Part shown: in pieces, positions 23,105 through 30,747 of the stretch
Layout: every line of letters starts with the position of its first letter
Numbering within the stretch: the stretch's first letter is position 1
Assembly: GCA_964453575.1 (NCBI GenBank)
Contig: CAYVRW010000013.1
Span: 1-30,747, forward strand
Length of the DNA stretch: 30,747 nt
Origin: JABDBK01 sp964453575
GTDB taxonomy: Bacteria; Pseudomonadota; Gammaproteobacteria; DSM-16500
Reading direction: 5' to 3'
Translations under genes and position numbers: made by a program
The notes under the pieces: generated by a model
The model's database searches: none
What the model was told of the DNA's origin: nothing
Seen by the model: the letters and a program-made list of their open reading frames with translations, nothing else

Positions 23105-24052
23105 ATGGCAATAATGTTTGAAAACATTTATATCGTTGATTGCAAAGACAAAGCCTATATTCAGCGAATAGCAAAATATAATTCTCGCGTTATTATTACA
23201 CATATGAATGATGAGGAATGCTCTCAGACTATATATGGTTATCAACTTCCAAGAGTTATCGCAAAACGAGTTGCTGATCATAAAGAAAATGTCGTGGAAA
23301 TTCGATGTTCATCAGCTAATTCGGGATCTTCATTAGGGATACTTCCATCATTGCCTCTTGATTTTCATAAAAGAACAAGAGCATTAAAATATGCTATGAG
23401 CATCAAAGAACAGAAGAACATATCCGATGTTTTTCCAGGTCTTTTTGAGTATGTGAAATGTAGTACATTAGACAATGGTGGAAGAGAAAGTCTTAGTTTG
23501 GCTCAGCCTTTCACAGATGATATTAATGAACATCAAGCACTCGTCATGCTTGATCGTATTCATCCAACGGGTGCATTACATTTGCCCGATGAAGAAGCTA
23601 TCATTTTTGAATATAATAAAGACATATTTGTATTGTATTATGGAGAAAATACATGTATTTATCATGGACTTCATCTTCTATTTAATGTGGATGATGGATT
23701 TTCACCTAGTCGTACTGATTCACCTCATCCGATAGAAGACCAACTCAATGAACTTTTTATAAAATGGAAGGAGAATAATTATTCAGACACTTTTATTCCT
23801 AGTTTTGATTGCTTAGACAATAGATTTGTTAATGAAGAAAAAAGTACTGCGCATGCATTCCATCAATCAAGTCTATTTCATCAAAAGGCTAAAAGAAAGC
23901 ATGATTCTATTGATCCAGATAATATGATTGAAACAAGAACAAATGATAGTAAACAGATAAAAAAAGAAAAGACGAACAAACAATTATCTGATTTTTATGA
24001 TGTTGTTTGGGGAGAGCCAACTGAGACTTCAAAACATCCGTGCAAGATTTAG
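23105..24052 (+). CDS. Unrecognised 315-residue protein with nuclear-localisation-like cluster
   Basis: No family recognised. The N-terminal half is a mixed alpha/beta soluble protein (FENIYIVDCKDKAYIQRIAK, then RVIAKRVADHKENVVEI). Residues 160-195 contain hydrophobic strands (EAIIFEYNKDIFVLYYGENT). The C-terminal 60 residues are basic and polar: KAKRK at 261-265 and KQIKKEK about 20 residues later look like a bipartite nuclear localisation signal. The tail is VVWGEPTETSKHPCKI. ATG 23105 is preferred because AAAGGA precedes it; an open frame from 22982 would make the palindrome at 22988 coding. It is divergent from the operon at 22850. By inference an effector that might enter host nuclei; no catalytic motif seen. 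Confidence 0.6.
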   Translation: MAIMFENIYIVDCKDKAYIQRIAKYNSRVIITHMNDEECSQTIYGYQLPRVIAKRVADHKENVVEIRCSSANSGSSLGILPSLPLDFHKRTRALKYAMSIKEQKNISDVFPGLFEYVKCSTLDNGGRESLSLAQPFTDDINEHQALVMLDRIHPTGALHLPDEEAIIFEYNKDIFVLYYGENTCIYHGLHLLFNVDDGFSPSRTDSPHPIEDQLNELFIKWKENNYSDTFIPSFDCLDNRFVNEEKSTAHAFHQSSLFHQKAKRKHDSIDPDNMIETRTNDSKQIKKEKTNKQLSDFYDVVWGEPTETSKHPCKI

Positions 24053-24189
24053 AAGTGAATAAACAAAAATGCCGTCCTTTGGTCATATCCACACCAGAAA
24101 ATAATGATCGGCTCAGGTTCTGTGCCTAGTGTTTGAATTGCAAAAAAAACCGAATTTAATCAAGTGTTATGTTAAGGAGTAAGTAATAT

Positions 24190-24609
24190 ATGAGAACAAG
24201 AAAAAAAAATCAATTAAATGATCACGAACAATCATCTAATAATACTTCTTATGATAAAGAATATAAGGGGTTTGTTTTAGGAAAAGGATTCATGCCAGCT
24301 GCAATTCGTCATCAATCTCCGCAAACCAAAGATAACCCGTCTAAAAAAAGCCAGCTTAAATTTTTTAAGCCCAAGGACGAGTCGACTGCATTAGTAGAAC
24401 GTATAAGAAACTTAGGCTTAATGACTTCAAGGGGAGAGCTATATGATCCAAGAACTAATAGTTGGGTTTCTGCAAACATGTGTGAAGACATCTCTATATT
24501 TATGGACATAATGAATTATTTTGAAAAATACCCCGAACTGAAAAAAGGCTTGCCTGCAAATGCTCCCGCTGCACCTAGAGCACGAGGGATGGCATCAGCA
24601 TTGGAATAA
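24190..24609 (+). CDS. Unrecognised 139-residue basic protein
   Basis: No family recognised. The N-terminal half is disordered-looking and basic (RTRKKNQLNDHEQSSNNTS, SPQTKDNPSKKSQLKFF). The second half is more ordered, with ALVERIRNLGLMTSRGELYD and NSWVSANMCEDISIFMDIM. The end is Ala/Pro-rich (LPANAPAAPRARGMASALE). AAGGAG lies about 11 bases upstream of the ATG. The membrane-protein gene follows 3 bases after the stop, so the two are coupled. The 137-base gap before it (24053-24189) shows no clear promoter or repeat and no CGGTAT element. Confidence 0.6.
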   Translation: MRTRKKNQLNDHEQSSNNTSYDKEYKGFVLGKGFMPAAIRHQSPQTKDNPSKKSQLKFFKPKDESTALVERIRNLGLMTSRGELYDPRTNSWVSANMCEDISIFMDIMNYFEKYPELKKGLPANAPAAPRARGMASALE

Positions 24610-24612
24610 GAT

Positions 24613-25380
24613 ATGAGAAGCGAAGAATTTAAAACATATTTATTTGAAGCCACCGATTTTTTTATTAGCATTGCTGAAGTTAATCAAAGTATTGAGGTAA
24701 ATGAGCAGCATAAATCGGTACTTGCAGATTTTATTAAAATGATAACATCATTAAGAGACAATGCGCTTAAAGAATATATTTATGCTGAAACAAGTGGCGA
24801 TATAAATGCTATAAATTATTTACAAAAATTCCTACAAAGATTAACAAACTTGGTTACTATTGCAAAAAGTACGAATGATAATCAAAAGTTAATGCCAGCT
24901 ATTCAGGAATTAATTAACTTAGCTACGACGTCTGAGAATCATACTAATCGACCAGGTGCATCTATTTCTGTTCTTGGAATTATAGGTGGTATAGTTGGCT
25001 TTACATTAGGTTTCATTGTTGGAGTCCCGCTCGGTTTGTTAGTAGGAGCATTTTTTTATAGTATTCCTATAATAGATTTGGGAAGTATTTTTCCAATGAT
25101 TATGATTGGTTATTGGGTAGGTTGCGGACTTTTAGGTGGTTTAACACTTGGAGCTGTAGGTGCACAAACATTTTATGAGGCCTGTAGTAGAAATACGATA
25201 GAATCATTCAACCCTAATCCATTATTAAAATTTAAAAAACAAATAGCCAAAACATTTGATAAAGATATATTCTGCAGACTTTTTAGAAGTAAAGTTGAAT
25301 CTAAAGAAGAAGATGCAAAACATCATGCCGAAACTCCAACTAAACAGCTTGCGGTTAGCGGATTGTCAAGCTGCTCTTAA
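24613..25380 (+). CDS. Glycine-rich membrane-hairpin protein with Dot/Icm-like tail
   Basis: A 255-residue protein not matched to a family. The N-terminal 110 residues are helical and soluble. Two long glycine-rich membrane segments follow at about 117-150 (GIIGGIVGFTLGFIVGVPLG) and 158-184 (MIMIGYWVGCGLLGGLTLGA). A basic juxtamembrane stretch comes next, then an acidic block ESKEEDAKHHAE (229-240) and a short tail TKQLAVSGLSSCS. An E-block 10-20 residues from a hydrophobic/polar C-terminus is the best-known Dot/Icm export signal (established knowledge), making this one of the clearest effector candidates here. Start 3 bases after the previous stop. It converges on the 1324-residue gene with a 21-base gap. 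Confidence 0.65.
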   Translation: MRSEEFKTYLFEATDFFISIAEVNQSIEVNEQHKSVLADFIKMITSLRDNALKEYIYAETSGDINAINYLQKFLQRLTNLVTIAKSTNDNQKLMPAIQELINLATTSENHTNRPGASISVLGIIGGIVGFTLGFIVGVPLGLLVGAFFYSIPIIDLGSIFPMIMIGYWVGCGLLGGLTLGAVGAQTFYEACSRNTIESFNPNPLLKFKKQIAKTFDKDIFCRLFRSKVESKEEDAKHHAETPTKQLAVSGLSSCS

Positions 25381-25401
25381 CGAAATATTAAATCAATTTT
25401 A

Positions 25402-28400
25402 TCATCGCGTTACACTTTTTTTGACAACAGGCTTCTTCTCCACTTTTTGTTCCGACTCCTGATGTCGTAAAAAATTATGCTGATGGTAACCTGCTGGAAC
25501 GGTTATCATGGGTGTCGTATCCATGACACCGCGAGCAATCCTTCCCATCACCTCATCATGCACTTCACGGTATTGTTCAAGTTGTGCAACATAACCATCT
25601 CGCTTACGACTTTCTTCAGGATCAGTGATGTGTAGTGATCTGAAACCTTGACATGCTGCACCTAAAGCATAGCTATTCATTTCGCATAGTTTTTCATGTG
25701 CGGCATCTTTTTGCGAAACAGTTAAGCCCTTTCTCATGTTAGGAACGTAACTATCCATGCATTGAAGTAATGAAACGATGACCCGAGACCGTTCAAATAA
25801 TGGGAAATCCCTGTTCCAGCGATTTTTTTCTAAAAAGCATAACATAGTTGTTAAAAGCTCACTGGTCTCATCATTTGGAGCTATCTTCGTAGCAATATTA
25901 TAATCGTTTGATGAAGTGAGAAGGGCACGCAGTCCTTTTAGATCAAATGCACATTCGGGATGTTCATTGATAAATTGAGTAAATACATCAGGTTGATTTT
26001 TATCGGTGAGCACCATTTCAGAAACTAAGGATAGTAAGGTTGCGCAAGCTTCAAATGCCGCTGCTGCTTGACCTAAGGGTGATTCTTCATCTGAAGATAT
26101 AGTATCTTTTACTTCTGCAGACCATTCGCCGCGCCAACCATCGTAGCTATCAGAAATGTTAGCTTCGGTTTGCTGCCGCAATGCTTCATTATGAAATTGC
26201 ACATTTTCGAGGTGGTCATCTATATCATGGTATACACCCTGGCCCTCTGTACAGACAGGGAAGTAAATCGATTTTCGCATCTGTACATGACCGCAATAAC
26301 CCCCGGCATAACGAGCGGGTGGAATGTCAATTTTAGAAACACTATGTAAGTTATGACAATAATTTCCACCCATCCACCACCACCAAATGGCTTCAGGACC
26401 TTTAAAAAAGGATGGTTTATAGGGAATAGTGATGGATGAAATTTTATTTTTCTTATTTGGTTTTGATGTACTATCTTGTACAAAATGAGCTGAAAGGATA
26501 AATTGGCCATTCAATATCTTATAAGCGCATTTGATCTGTCCTAATCCTATCATTTGTGCCCGATAATAAGTATCTTGGATGATAGAATAACATTTTTCTG
26601 GCATGGGAAGTATAGGATCACCTGAAGAAAGGGGTGTTATAACAACTGGCAAATGGGTTGAACAATTCCAATTACCCTCTAAATCTGTGTTATAGGTATA
26701 GGTTTCTTTTTTCTGATCGTTATCAACTTTCTTAACAAAAGCATCTTTTTTACTATTTATATCATCCATACGTGCCTTTATATAGTATCCCTTATATTCA
26801 ACGCGTATATCATCACCTGTTGGATGATTGAGTCCATCCCCGCTGTTGACACCCGTACCGCGATTTTTCTTAAGATTAAACTCCAATGCGCTGGTATAAA
26901 ACCACATACCGCCTGCATGAAGAGCATAGTCAGCAGATACATCAATCTTTTGCGTTTTAAGTGCGTCGGTTTCAAACAAAGCTTCTCTTAATACAAGTTC
27001 ACTTTCGGAAGTTATTTTTTCTGAAAGATTTTTTTCAAATGTAGCACGCTCCTCCTGAACTTTTTCAGAAAGCGCTTTCGCGGATGCTTCATAGTTTTTA
27101 ATTAATAAGCGAATAAATTCAGGGTTTCTTAACCGTTGTAATTGACTGAGTATATAATCGCCTTCATAAATAAACCCTTGAAAACGCGCAATTTCATCCG
27201 TCGTTAATGATTCCCTTTTAGCATCAGGATATTGTTTGTTTACAAGAGCATTCAATGTGTCGGATAGGGATTGCCATATTAATGGGTGAGCAGGGGTGTT
27301 ATAAGATCGAGGAGAGTGGTTTTTTTCCATGACATCATGTAAGTTTGCTGCTAATCTTTTATTTAAAGTTAAAGTAACCTTCTGTTGATTTGCTATATCC
27401 CAACATTGTTTGATAACGAGTAAAGCCGACGCTTCTTGACCTAGTCCGACTGCAATACAAGTAGCATGTGTTTTATGTCGCCATTGTTCATAACCTTTCA
27501 TCGTATCAAGTGATGCAAAAAGTCTGTTTAGTGTTAACTGATCAGCTCTTCCATAATAATGAAACGTTTTTTGTCGTGTATCTGCCACTAATAAATGCCA
27601 TGACCCATGACTTTGTATAGGAATAAATTGTATGGGGGTATCCATGCTTTCCAACGTTTTTCGAAGCGAAACCACTCGCGTATCGGAAGGCAAATCCGGC
27701 TCATCGATAAGGAAATGAGAAAGCCCTAAAACAGGTGAACAAGACACTTCTGGATTTTCTATGAGATCAATAATTTCTTTTACATGGGAAGGTTGATAAT
27801 AATAATCACTTTTCAAACCTAAATTCTCGAAATAACTTAACAACGTGTTGAAAGCAAAATAATAGCCGCTTCTATGGTGTAAATGATTATCTGTTACCAC
27901 CTTCAAAGCTGCCGGTACATCGTTTCCTTTTGTGGTAGCTAGACCTCCTACGATATGAGGATGTTTAGCGCCTACGTTGGCTTCTAAAGCATGTGTTTCA
28001 ATGTCGGTCGCGTACTTGTCGTACCTGGATGGATTGGTATTACGTTTAGCCCTTCCTGTCAGCGTAAATATTTTTGTAGCTTCGTCCATTAGACTGTTAC
28101 GTTCTATATTTTTTTCCAATCCAGTCAAATGTTCAAGAATCGTTTCACCAATATTTGCTTGTTGTTCAGCAAGATGATGGAGTTCACTGTGTAATGCTTG
28201 TATTTGTTCGATGATATGATCAGATTTCCAATCTAATTTGAGAAAACCTTTTATCATGTTGCGATTCATTTCATCAAGCGCTTCCATGATTTGGTCAAAT
28301 CGCTCATGCATTTCTCTTTGCATGGTTTGTAGTTGTTCGCCTAATACTTGAAGCGCATCAAGTATGATTTTATTGCTATCCTGAGCTTTATGGCGGGTAA

Positions 28401-29376
28401 ACAAACTCTTAATACTCGCGCATGCTCCTAGTAATGTACTGGCTGCTGCTAAGGGATTCATGGTCTCGATAGAGGCAACGACTAACGATACATTAATTAA
28501 CGCATCTCCAATGGTTGAAATTTGTTGTGCGCGTTTGTTATTTCCTAAAAGATAAGCTGTCTTTGATGCGATATCAACGCAATGATGAGCGTTATTTATG
28601 TATTCCTCTTTTCTTTTTTCTTCTTCTGCAACTTTTGCTTTTTCAACATGTAATTTTTGCGCTGCTTGTAACATATCGAAAGGTGTCGAGCGAGGGGATT
28701 GTTTACAGGCATCTAATTTAGCTTTTAATGATTTAACTTTATCGTTGTGCTCAAAACCCGTGATATCGACGTTAGTTAATAAGTCGATAAATAACTTATC
28801 GATGCTTTGGTCTGTGCTGCTTGTTGTGGGCGCAGATTGACGTGTTTGCTTAGGCAGATCAGTTTTTGCAGTTTTTTTAGTGGGATGTGATGTTGCAACA
28901 AGCGCTTGAACTGGTTGCTTAGCTTCTCTCGTATAGGTGATTGGCGACGCAGCACATATACCTGCTTTTTCTTCTCCTTTTAACCAATCAAAACCCGCGT
29001 GACACATTTTTTGGATGTCATCTCCAACAGGTTTTGCTGCCTTAGTGACAATACTACCCACAATACCGCCAGCAATCGCAGCTCCTGGTGGACCTCCCGC
29101 AGATCCTGCAGCTGCAGCAGCAGTTACAAACGGTGCAGCAATAAGAACTTTTACTGTTTCTGAAGCGGCAGCACAGATAAATTTTTCTCCCGCGCTGCTG
29201 GATGATCGATCTTGCGCTGCTTCTTTAACGATAGCAGAAAGTTCACCCATCGCTTTAATAGGCCGTGGAAATATAACATCCGCTGTTTTTGCAGTTATTT
29301 CTCCAATCTTAACAGCGTTAGAAACGTTGCCTGCAATTTTTGCAATTTGATTATCATCTTTTTTTCGTGAGTCCAT
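25402..29376 (-). CDS. Unrecognised 1324-residue multidomain protein
   Basis: Function not recognised. Order of features: polar N-terminus; Gly/Ala-rich hydrophobic stretch at about 68-112 (VTAAAAAGSAGG and AAIAGGIVGSIV); a linker rich in Lys, Thr and Ser (140-190); a second weakly hydrophobic region near 285-325 (ISTIGDALINVSLVVASIE); a long coiled coil at about 330-425 (EQLQTMQREMHERFDQIME); a mixed domain at 500-670 with FIPIQSHGSWHLLVAD (H594) and HATCIAVGLGQE (C640), which faintly recalls papain-like peptidases; a Trp/Tyr/Cys-rich beta-looking domain at 830-1090 (EAIWWWWMGGNYCHN); and a helical end with basic tail EKKPVVKKSVTR. It stands alone with its own palindrome-bearing promoter. 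A large effector or toxin is plausible but unproven. Confidence 0.6.
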   Translation of the reverse strand: MDSRKKDDNQIAKIAGNVSNAVKIGEITAKTADVIFPRPIKAMGELSAIVKEAAQDRSSSSAGEKFICAAASETVKVLIAAPFVTAAAAAGSAGGPPGAAIAGGIVGSIVTKAAKPVGDDIQKMCHAGFDWLKGEEKAGICAASPITYTREAKQPVQALVATSHPTKKTAKTDLPKQTRQSAPTTSSTDQSIDKLFIDLLTNVDITGFEHNDKVKSLKAKLDACKQSPRSTPFDMLQAAQKLHVEKAKVAEEEKRKEEYINNAHHCVDIASKTAYLLGNNKRAQQISTIGDALINVSLVVASIETMNPLAAASTLLGACASIKSLFTRHKAQDSNKIILDALQVLGEQLQTMQREMHERFDQIMEALDEMNRNMIKGFLKLDWKSDHIIEQIQALHSELHHLAEQQANIGETILEHLTGLEKNIERNSLMDEATKIFTLTGRAKRNTNPSRYDKYATDIETHALEANVGAKHPHIVGGLATTKGNDVPAALKVVTDNHLHHRSGYYFAFNTLLSYFENLGLKSDYYYQPSHVKEIIDLIENPEVSCSPVLGLSHFLIDEPDLPSDTRVVSLRKTLESMDTPIQFIPIQSHGSWHLLVADTRQKTFHYYGRADQLTLNRLFASLDTMKGYEQWRHKTHATCIAVGLGQEASALLVIKQCWDIANQQKVTLTLNKRLAANLHDVMEKNHSPRSYNTPAHPLIWQSLSDTLNALVNKQYPDAKRESLTTDEIARFQGFIYEGDYILSQLQRLRNPEFIRLLIKNYEASAKALSEKVQEERATFEKNLSEKITSESELVLREALFETDALKTQKIDVSADYALHAGGMWFYTSALEFNLKKNRGTGVNSGDGLNHPTGDDIRVEYKGYYIKARMDDINSKKDAFVKKVDNDQKKETYTYNTDLEGNWNCSTHLPVVITPLSSGDPILPMPEKCYSIIQDTYYRAQMIGLGQIKCAYKILNGQFILSAHFVQDSTSKPNKKNKISSITIPYKPSFFKGPEAIWWWWMGGNYCHNLHSVSKIDIPPARYAGGYCGHVQMRKSIYFPVCTEGQGVYHDIDDHLENVQFHNEALRQQTEANISDSYDGWRGEWSAEVKDTISSDEESPLGQAAAAFEACATLLSLVSEMVLTDKNQPDVFTQFINEHPECAFDLKGLRALLTSSNDYNIATKIAPNDETSELLTTMLCFLEKNRWNRDFPLFERSRVIVSLLQCMDSYVPNMRKGLTVSQKDAAHEKLCEMNSYALGAACQGFRSLHITDPEESRKRDGYVAQLEQYREVHDEVMGRIARGVMDTTPMITVPAGYHQHNFLRHQESEQKVEKKPVVKKSVTR

Positions 29377-29433
29377 TAGTATGCCCCTTCATTGTGTAAT
29401 TTAATTACGCAAAAGCATACGACATGAATGATT

Positions 29434-29462
29434 ATTATACAATACCGTGAAAATACGGTAAT
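29434..29462 (-). promoter_or_regulatory. Palindromic operator fused to the -10 box of the 1324-residue gene
   Basis: On the plus strand CAATACCG-TGAAAATA-CGGTAATT (29440-29463). On the coding (minus) strand it reads ATTACCG-N8-CGGTATTG immediately followed by TATAAT (29439-29434). The left arm falls at the -35 position, where there is no TTGACA. The start codon is 57 bases downstream. Arms and spacer length match the site at 22988. Confidence 0.6.
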
Positions 29463-29466
29463 TATG

Positions 29467-29568
29467 CTATTGATATCCTATATTGTCATTTGGATTATAG
29501 GGCTCGACATTTTCAAGTATTTGTTTCAATAAATATAAATCACTATTTAATTGGAAGGCGCGCAGCAT
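29467..29568 (-). CDS. Possible 33-residue small protein
   Basis: ATG 29568 to TAG 29467 encodes 33 residues beginning MLRAFQLNSDLYLLKQIL and ending with NPNDNIGYQ. AAGGAA sits 6 bases before the ATG, an excellent ribosome site. The frame begins 20 bases after the stop of the ankyrin-like gene, so it would be a second cistron. The sequence is amphipathic, without a membrane segment. It resembles nothing I know. It could be a small regulator, or the remnant of a larger gene. Confidence 0.4.
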   Translation of the reverse strand: MLRAFQLNSDLYLLKQILENVEPYNPNDNIGYQ

Positions 29569-29588
29569 AATTATTTCCTTAATGTTAT

Positions 29589-30728
29589 TTAATTATTGTG
29601 TTTCACAAACTCACCCTTGGGTTTAGTTTGCACGGTTTGGGTATTACATACGCTTTGCAATGCTTCTGTTTTTGTCTGCAGTAAATGATAATAAAATTGT
29701 GAGCGTTGTGAACCAGGATCATAATATCCAGAATATTTATTCTCACCATATTCACTCTGAGAATTTCCATAATATCCTAAATAAATGTCAACACCCAAAT
29801 AATCTGCATCATAATAAGATGATCCTTTGCAATGGGTGTATACTGAACGCTTTATGTCGCCCACTTGTTTACCATGTAATATCATTTGCAGATCGCGCGC
29901 AGATAACTTGCATTGCAATTTTCCTATGCATTTGACCCAAAAAATATCACTCTTCTCACTTTTCCAACCTCCAAAGCGTTCACAATTAAGTTCAAACCAT
30001 TTAGCTGCTTTGTATAAAATGCTAGGATCAAATACATAACCAGCAGTGATCACTTTCTTTGTATCAGGTTGTAAATCTTTTTCAAGTTGATCGATAAGAT
30101 CTCTGATTTCCCATAAATAGTCTTCCATTATCTCATGTTTTTTACAAGAATCATGATCGCATTTTTTAAAGTTTATATTATAATTCACTTCCGTTTTAAT
30201 GATTGCCTCACCAAATTTTTTAATAGCCTCGAAAATTCGTTGATTTCTTTGTTCATTAATAAGTTGTGCTTCTTTAGATGTGACACACTCCAATGATTCG
30301 GTAACTTCTTCTTTGGATAAATTTCCTGCGGCAATTAACATTTCAACAACGCCCTGATCAACTTCATTTTCTCTGTTAGTTTTGAGATTTACATCTCCTG
30401 CCATCGCTGCAATTTGCAATAACGTTCCTTTAACATGCCGTTCCAGTGGGTCTCTTCCTTCTGTTTCAACATGCAACAACATAGGTTTTGCTTTTACTAA
30501 AGCTAATGCATTTTCTATGTCCTTTCTGTCACCGCTCAAAATAAGATTTGCAGCACTAGCAGCTTCATCACCCATCATATCCTGAAGTGTGCGGCCAAAG
30601 AGCTTAAATTGTGAATAGTATGCTTTGTATGATGTTATGTTGCTTTTATGCTGAATGGGGTTAATATCGTCATTCAAATAATCTAAAGTTATATGCAAAG
30701 GCACATCGTATAACCTAACATCTGACAT
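29589..30728 (-). CDS. Ankyrin-like protein with tyrosine-rich C-terminal region
   Basis: A 379-residue protein. Residues 55-140 look like degenerate ankyrin helices (SAANLILSGDRKDIENALAL, KPMLLHVETEGRDP, then GTLLQIAAMAGDVNL). They follow the same pattern as the F-box protein at 16292, suggesting a shared substrate-binding domain. The centre (160-220) is helical and charged. Residues 305-347 are remarkably tyrosine-rich: 12 Tyr in 43 residues, with Gly, Asp and Ser (YYDADYLGVDIYLGYYG and EYGENKYSGYY). The tail is basic and polar (TKPKGEFVKHNN). AGGTGAGG precedes the ATG, which lies 19 bases from the right edge; the promoter is outside the window. By inference an exported protein. No enzyme motif seen. 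Confidence 0.6.
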   Translation of the reverse strand: MSDVRLYDVPLHITLDYLNDDINPIQHKSNITSYKAYYSQFKLFGRTLQDMMGDEAASAANLILSGDRKDIENALALVKAKPMLLHVETEGRDPLERHVKGTLLQIAAMAGDVNLKTNRENEVDQGVVEMLIAAGNLSKEEVTESLECVTSKEAQLINEQRNQRIFEAIKKFGEAIIKTEVNYNINFKKCDHDSCKKHEIMEDYLWEIRDLIDQLEKDLQPDTKKVITAGYVFDPSILYKAAKWFELNCERFGGWKSEKSDIFWVKCIGKLQCKLSARDLQMILHGKQVGDIKRSVYTHCKGSSYYDADYLGVDIYLGYYGNSQSEYGENKYSGYYDPGSQRSQFYYHLLQTKTEALQSVCNTQTVQTKPKGEFVKHNN

Positions 30729-30747
30729 GACCTCACCTTGTGAATTC

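Noticed and set aside
24038..24052. C-terminal PCKI of the 23105 protein as a CaaX box
   Set aside because: The Cys is third from the end, not fourth.
29015..29350. 111-residue Ala/Pro-rich open frame on the plus strand
   Set aside because: It is exactly antisense to the Gly/Ala-rich N-terminus of the 1324-residue gene; its composition mirrors that region and no ribosome site was seen.
1..30747. CRISPR arrays, tRNA, rRNA, insertion sequences
   Set aside because: No regularly spaced repeats, no tRNA-like or rRNA stretch and no transposase gene were seen by eye on either strand; an automated scan was not possible.

Overview
The window looks like a chromosome segment from an AT-rich intracellular gammaproteobacterium of the order Legionellales (Legionella, Coxiella, Berkiella or Aquicella-like). 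The reasons are metabolic genes typical of that order (prpBCD, a stand-alone AcnA aconitase, phhAB) next to many unrecognised proteins that carry eukaryotic-type modules and acidic or serine-rich C-termini of the kind exported by Dot/Icm type IV secretion. The species is an inference. No secretion-system gene lies in the window.

Left part, 1-4519, minus strand: a compact methylcitrate-cycle operon prpB-prpC-prpD (prpD runs off the left edge), preceded by an arginase/agmatinase-family ureohydrolase. 4711-7203 holds an unrecognised 830-residue protein. It converges on a yqjD-yqjE-like membrane gene pair (7188-7910).

Middle part, 8147-15611: acnA, with an unusual N-terminal extension bearing an ESFPASD motif, is followed closely by a secreted S1/P1-type nuclease. 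Next come two paralogous membrane proteins (11951 and 13019). They arose by a tandem duplication that also copied the 3' end of the neighbouring osmC-like gene, and that 86-base fossil is still readable between them. Then come the complete osmC-like gene and phenylalanine hydroxylase with its pterin-recycling partner (phhA-phhB).

Right part, 15637-30728, is an effector-like island. It begins with a protein that carries a complete R-SNARE motif, with the zero-layer arginine and all eight downstream layers, and ends in a Ykt6-like NSCC tail. Next is an F-box plus ankyrin-like protein, then a kinase-fold-like protein. A small gene, GC-rich palindromes, an orphan operator array and a DUF1778-GNAT toxin-antitoxin module follow. 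A minus-strand operon comes next: its first gene has a preferred start that reads MGGKIS (an N-myristoylation signal), and its second has the two GxxH motifs of the TIKI/TraB/EreA/ChaN superfamily and ends in CAIL (a geranylgeranylation CaaX box). The rest is a protein with a nuclear-localisation-like cluster, a two-gene pair with a Dot/Icm-like E-block tail, a 1324-residue protein, a 33-codon small gene and an ankyrin-like protein with a tyrosine-rich tail.

Several island genes and the 830-residue gene share a CGGTAT element abutting the -10 box, in two places as the full palindrome CAATACCG-N8-CGGTA. This suggests a common regulator. Together the island encodes candidate tools for host vesicle fusion, ubiquitination, kinase signalling and membrane targeting. 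These roles are inferred from sequence motifs read by eye, without database searches.
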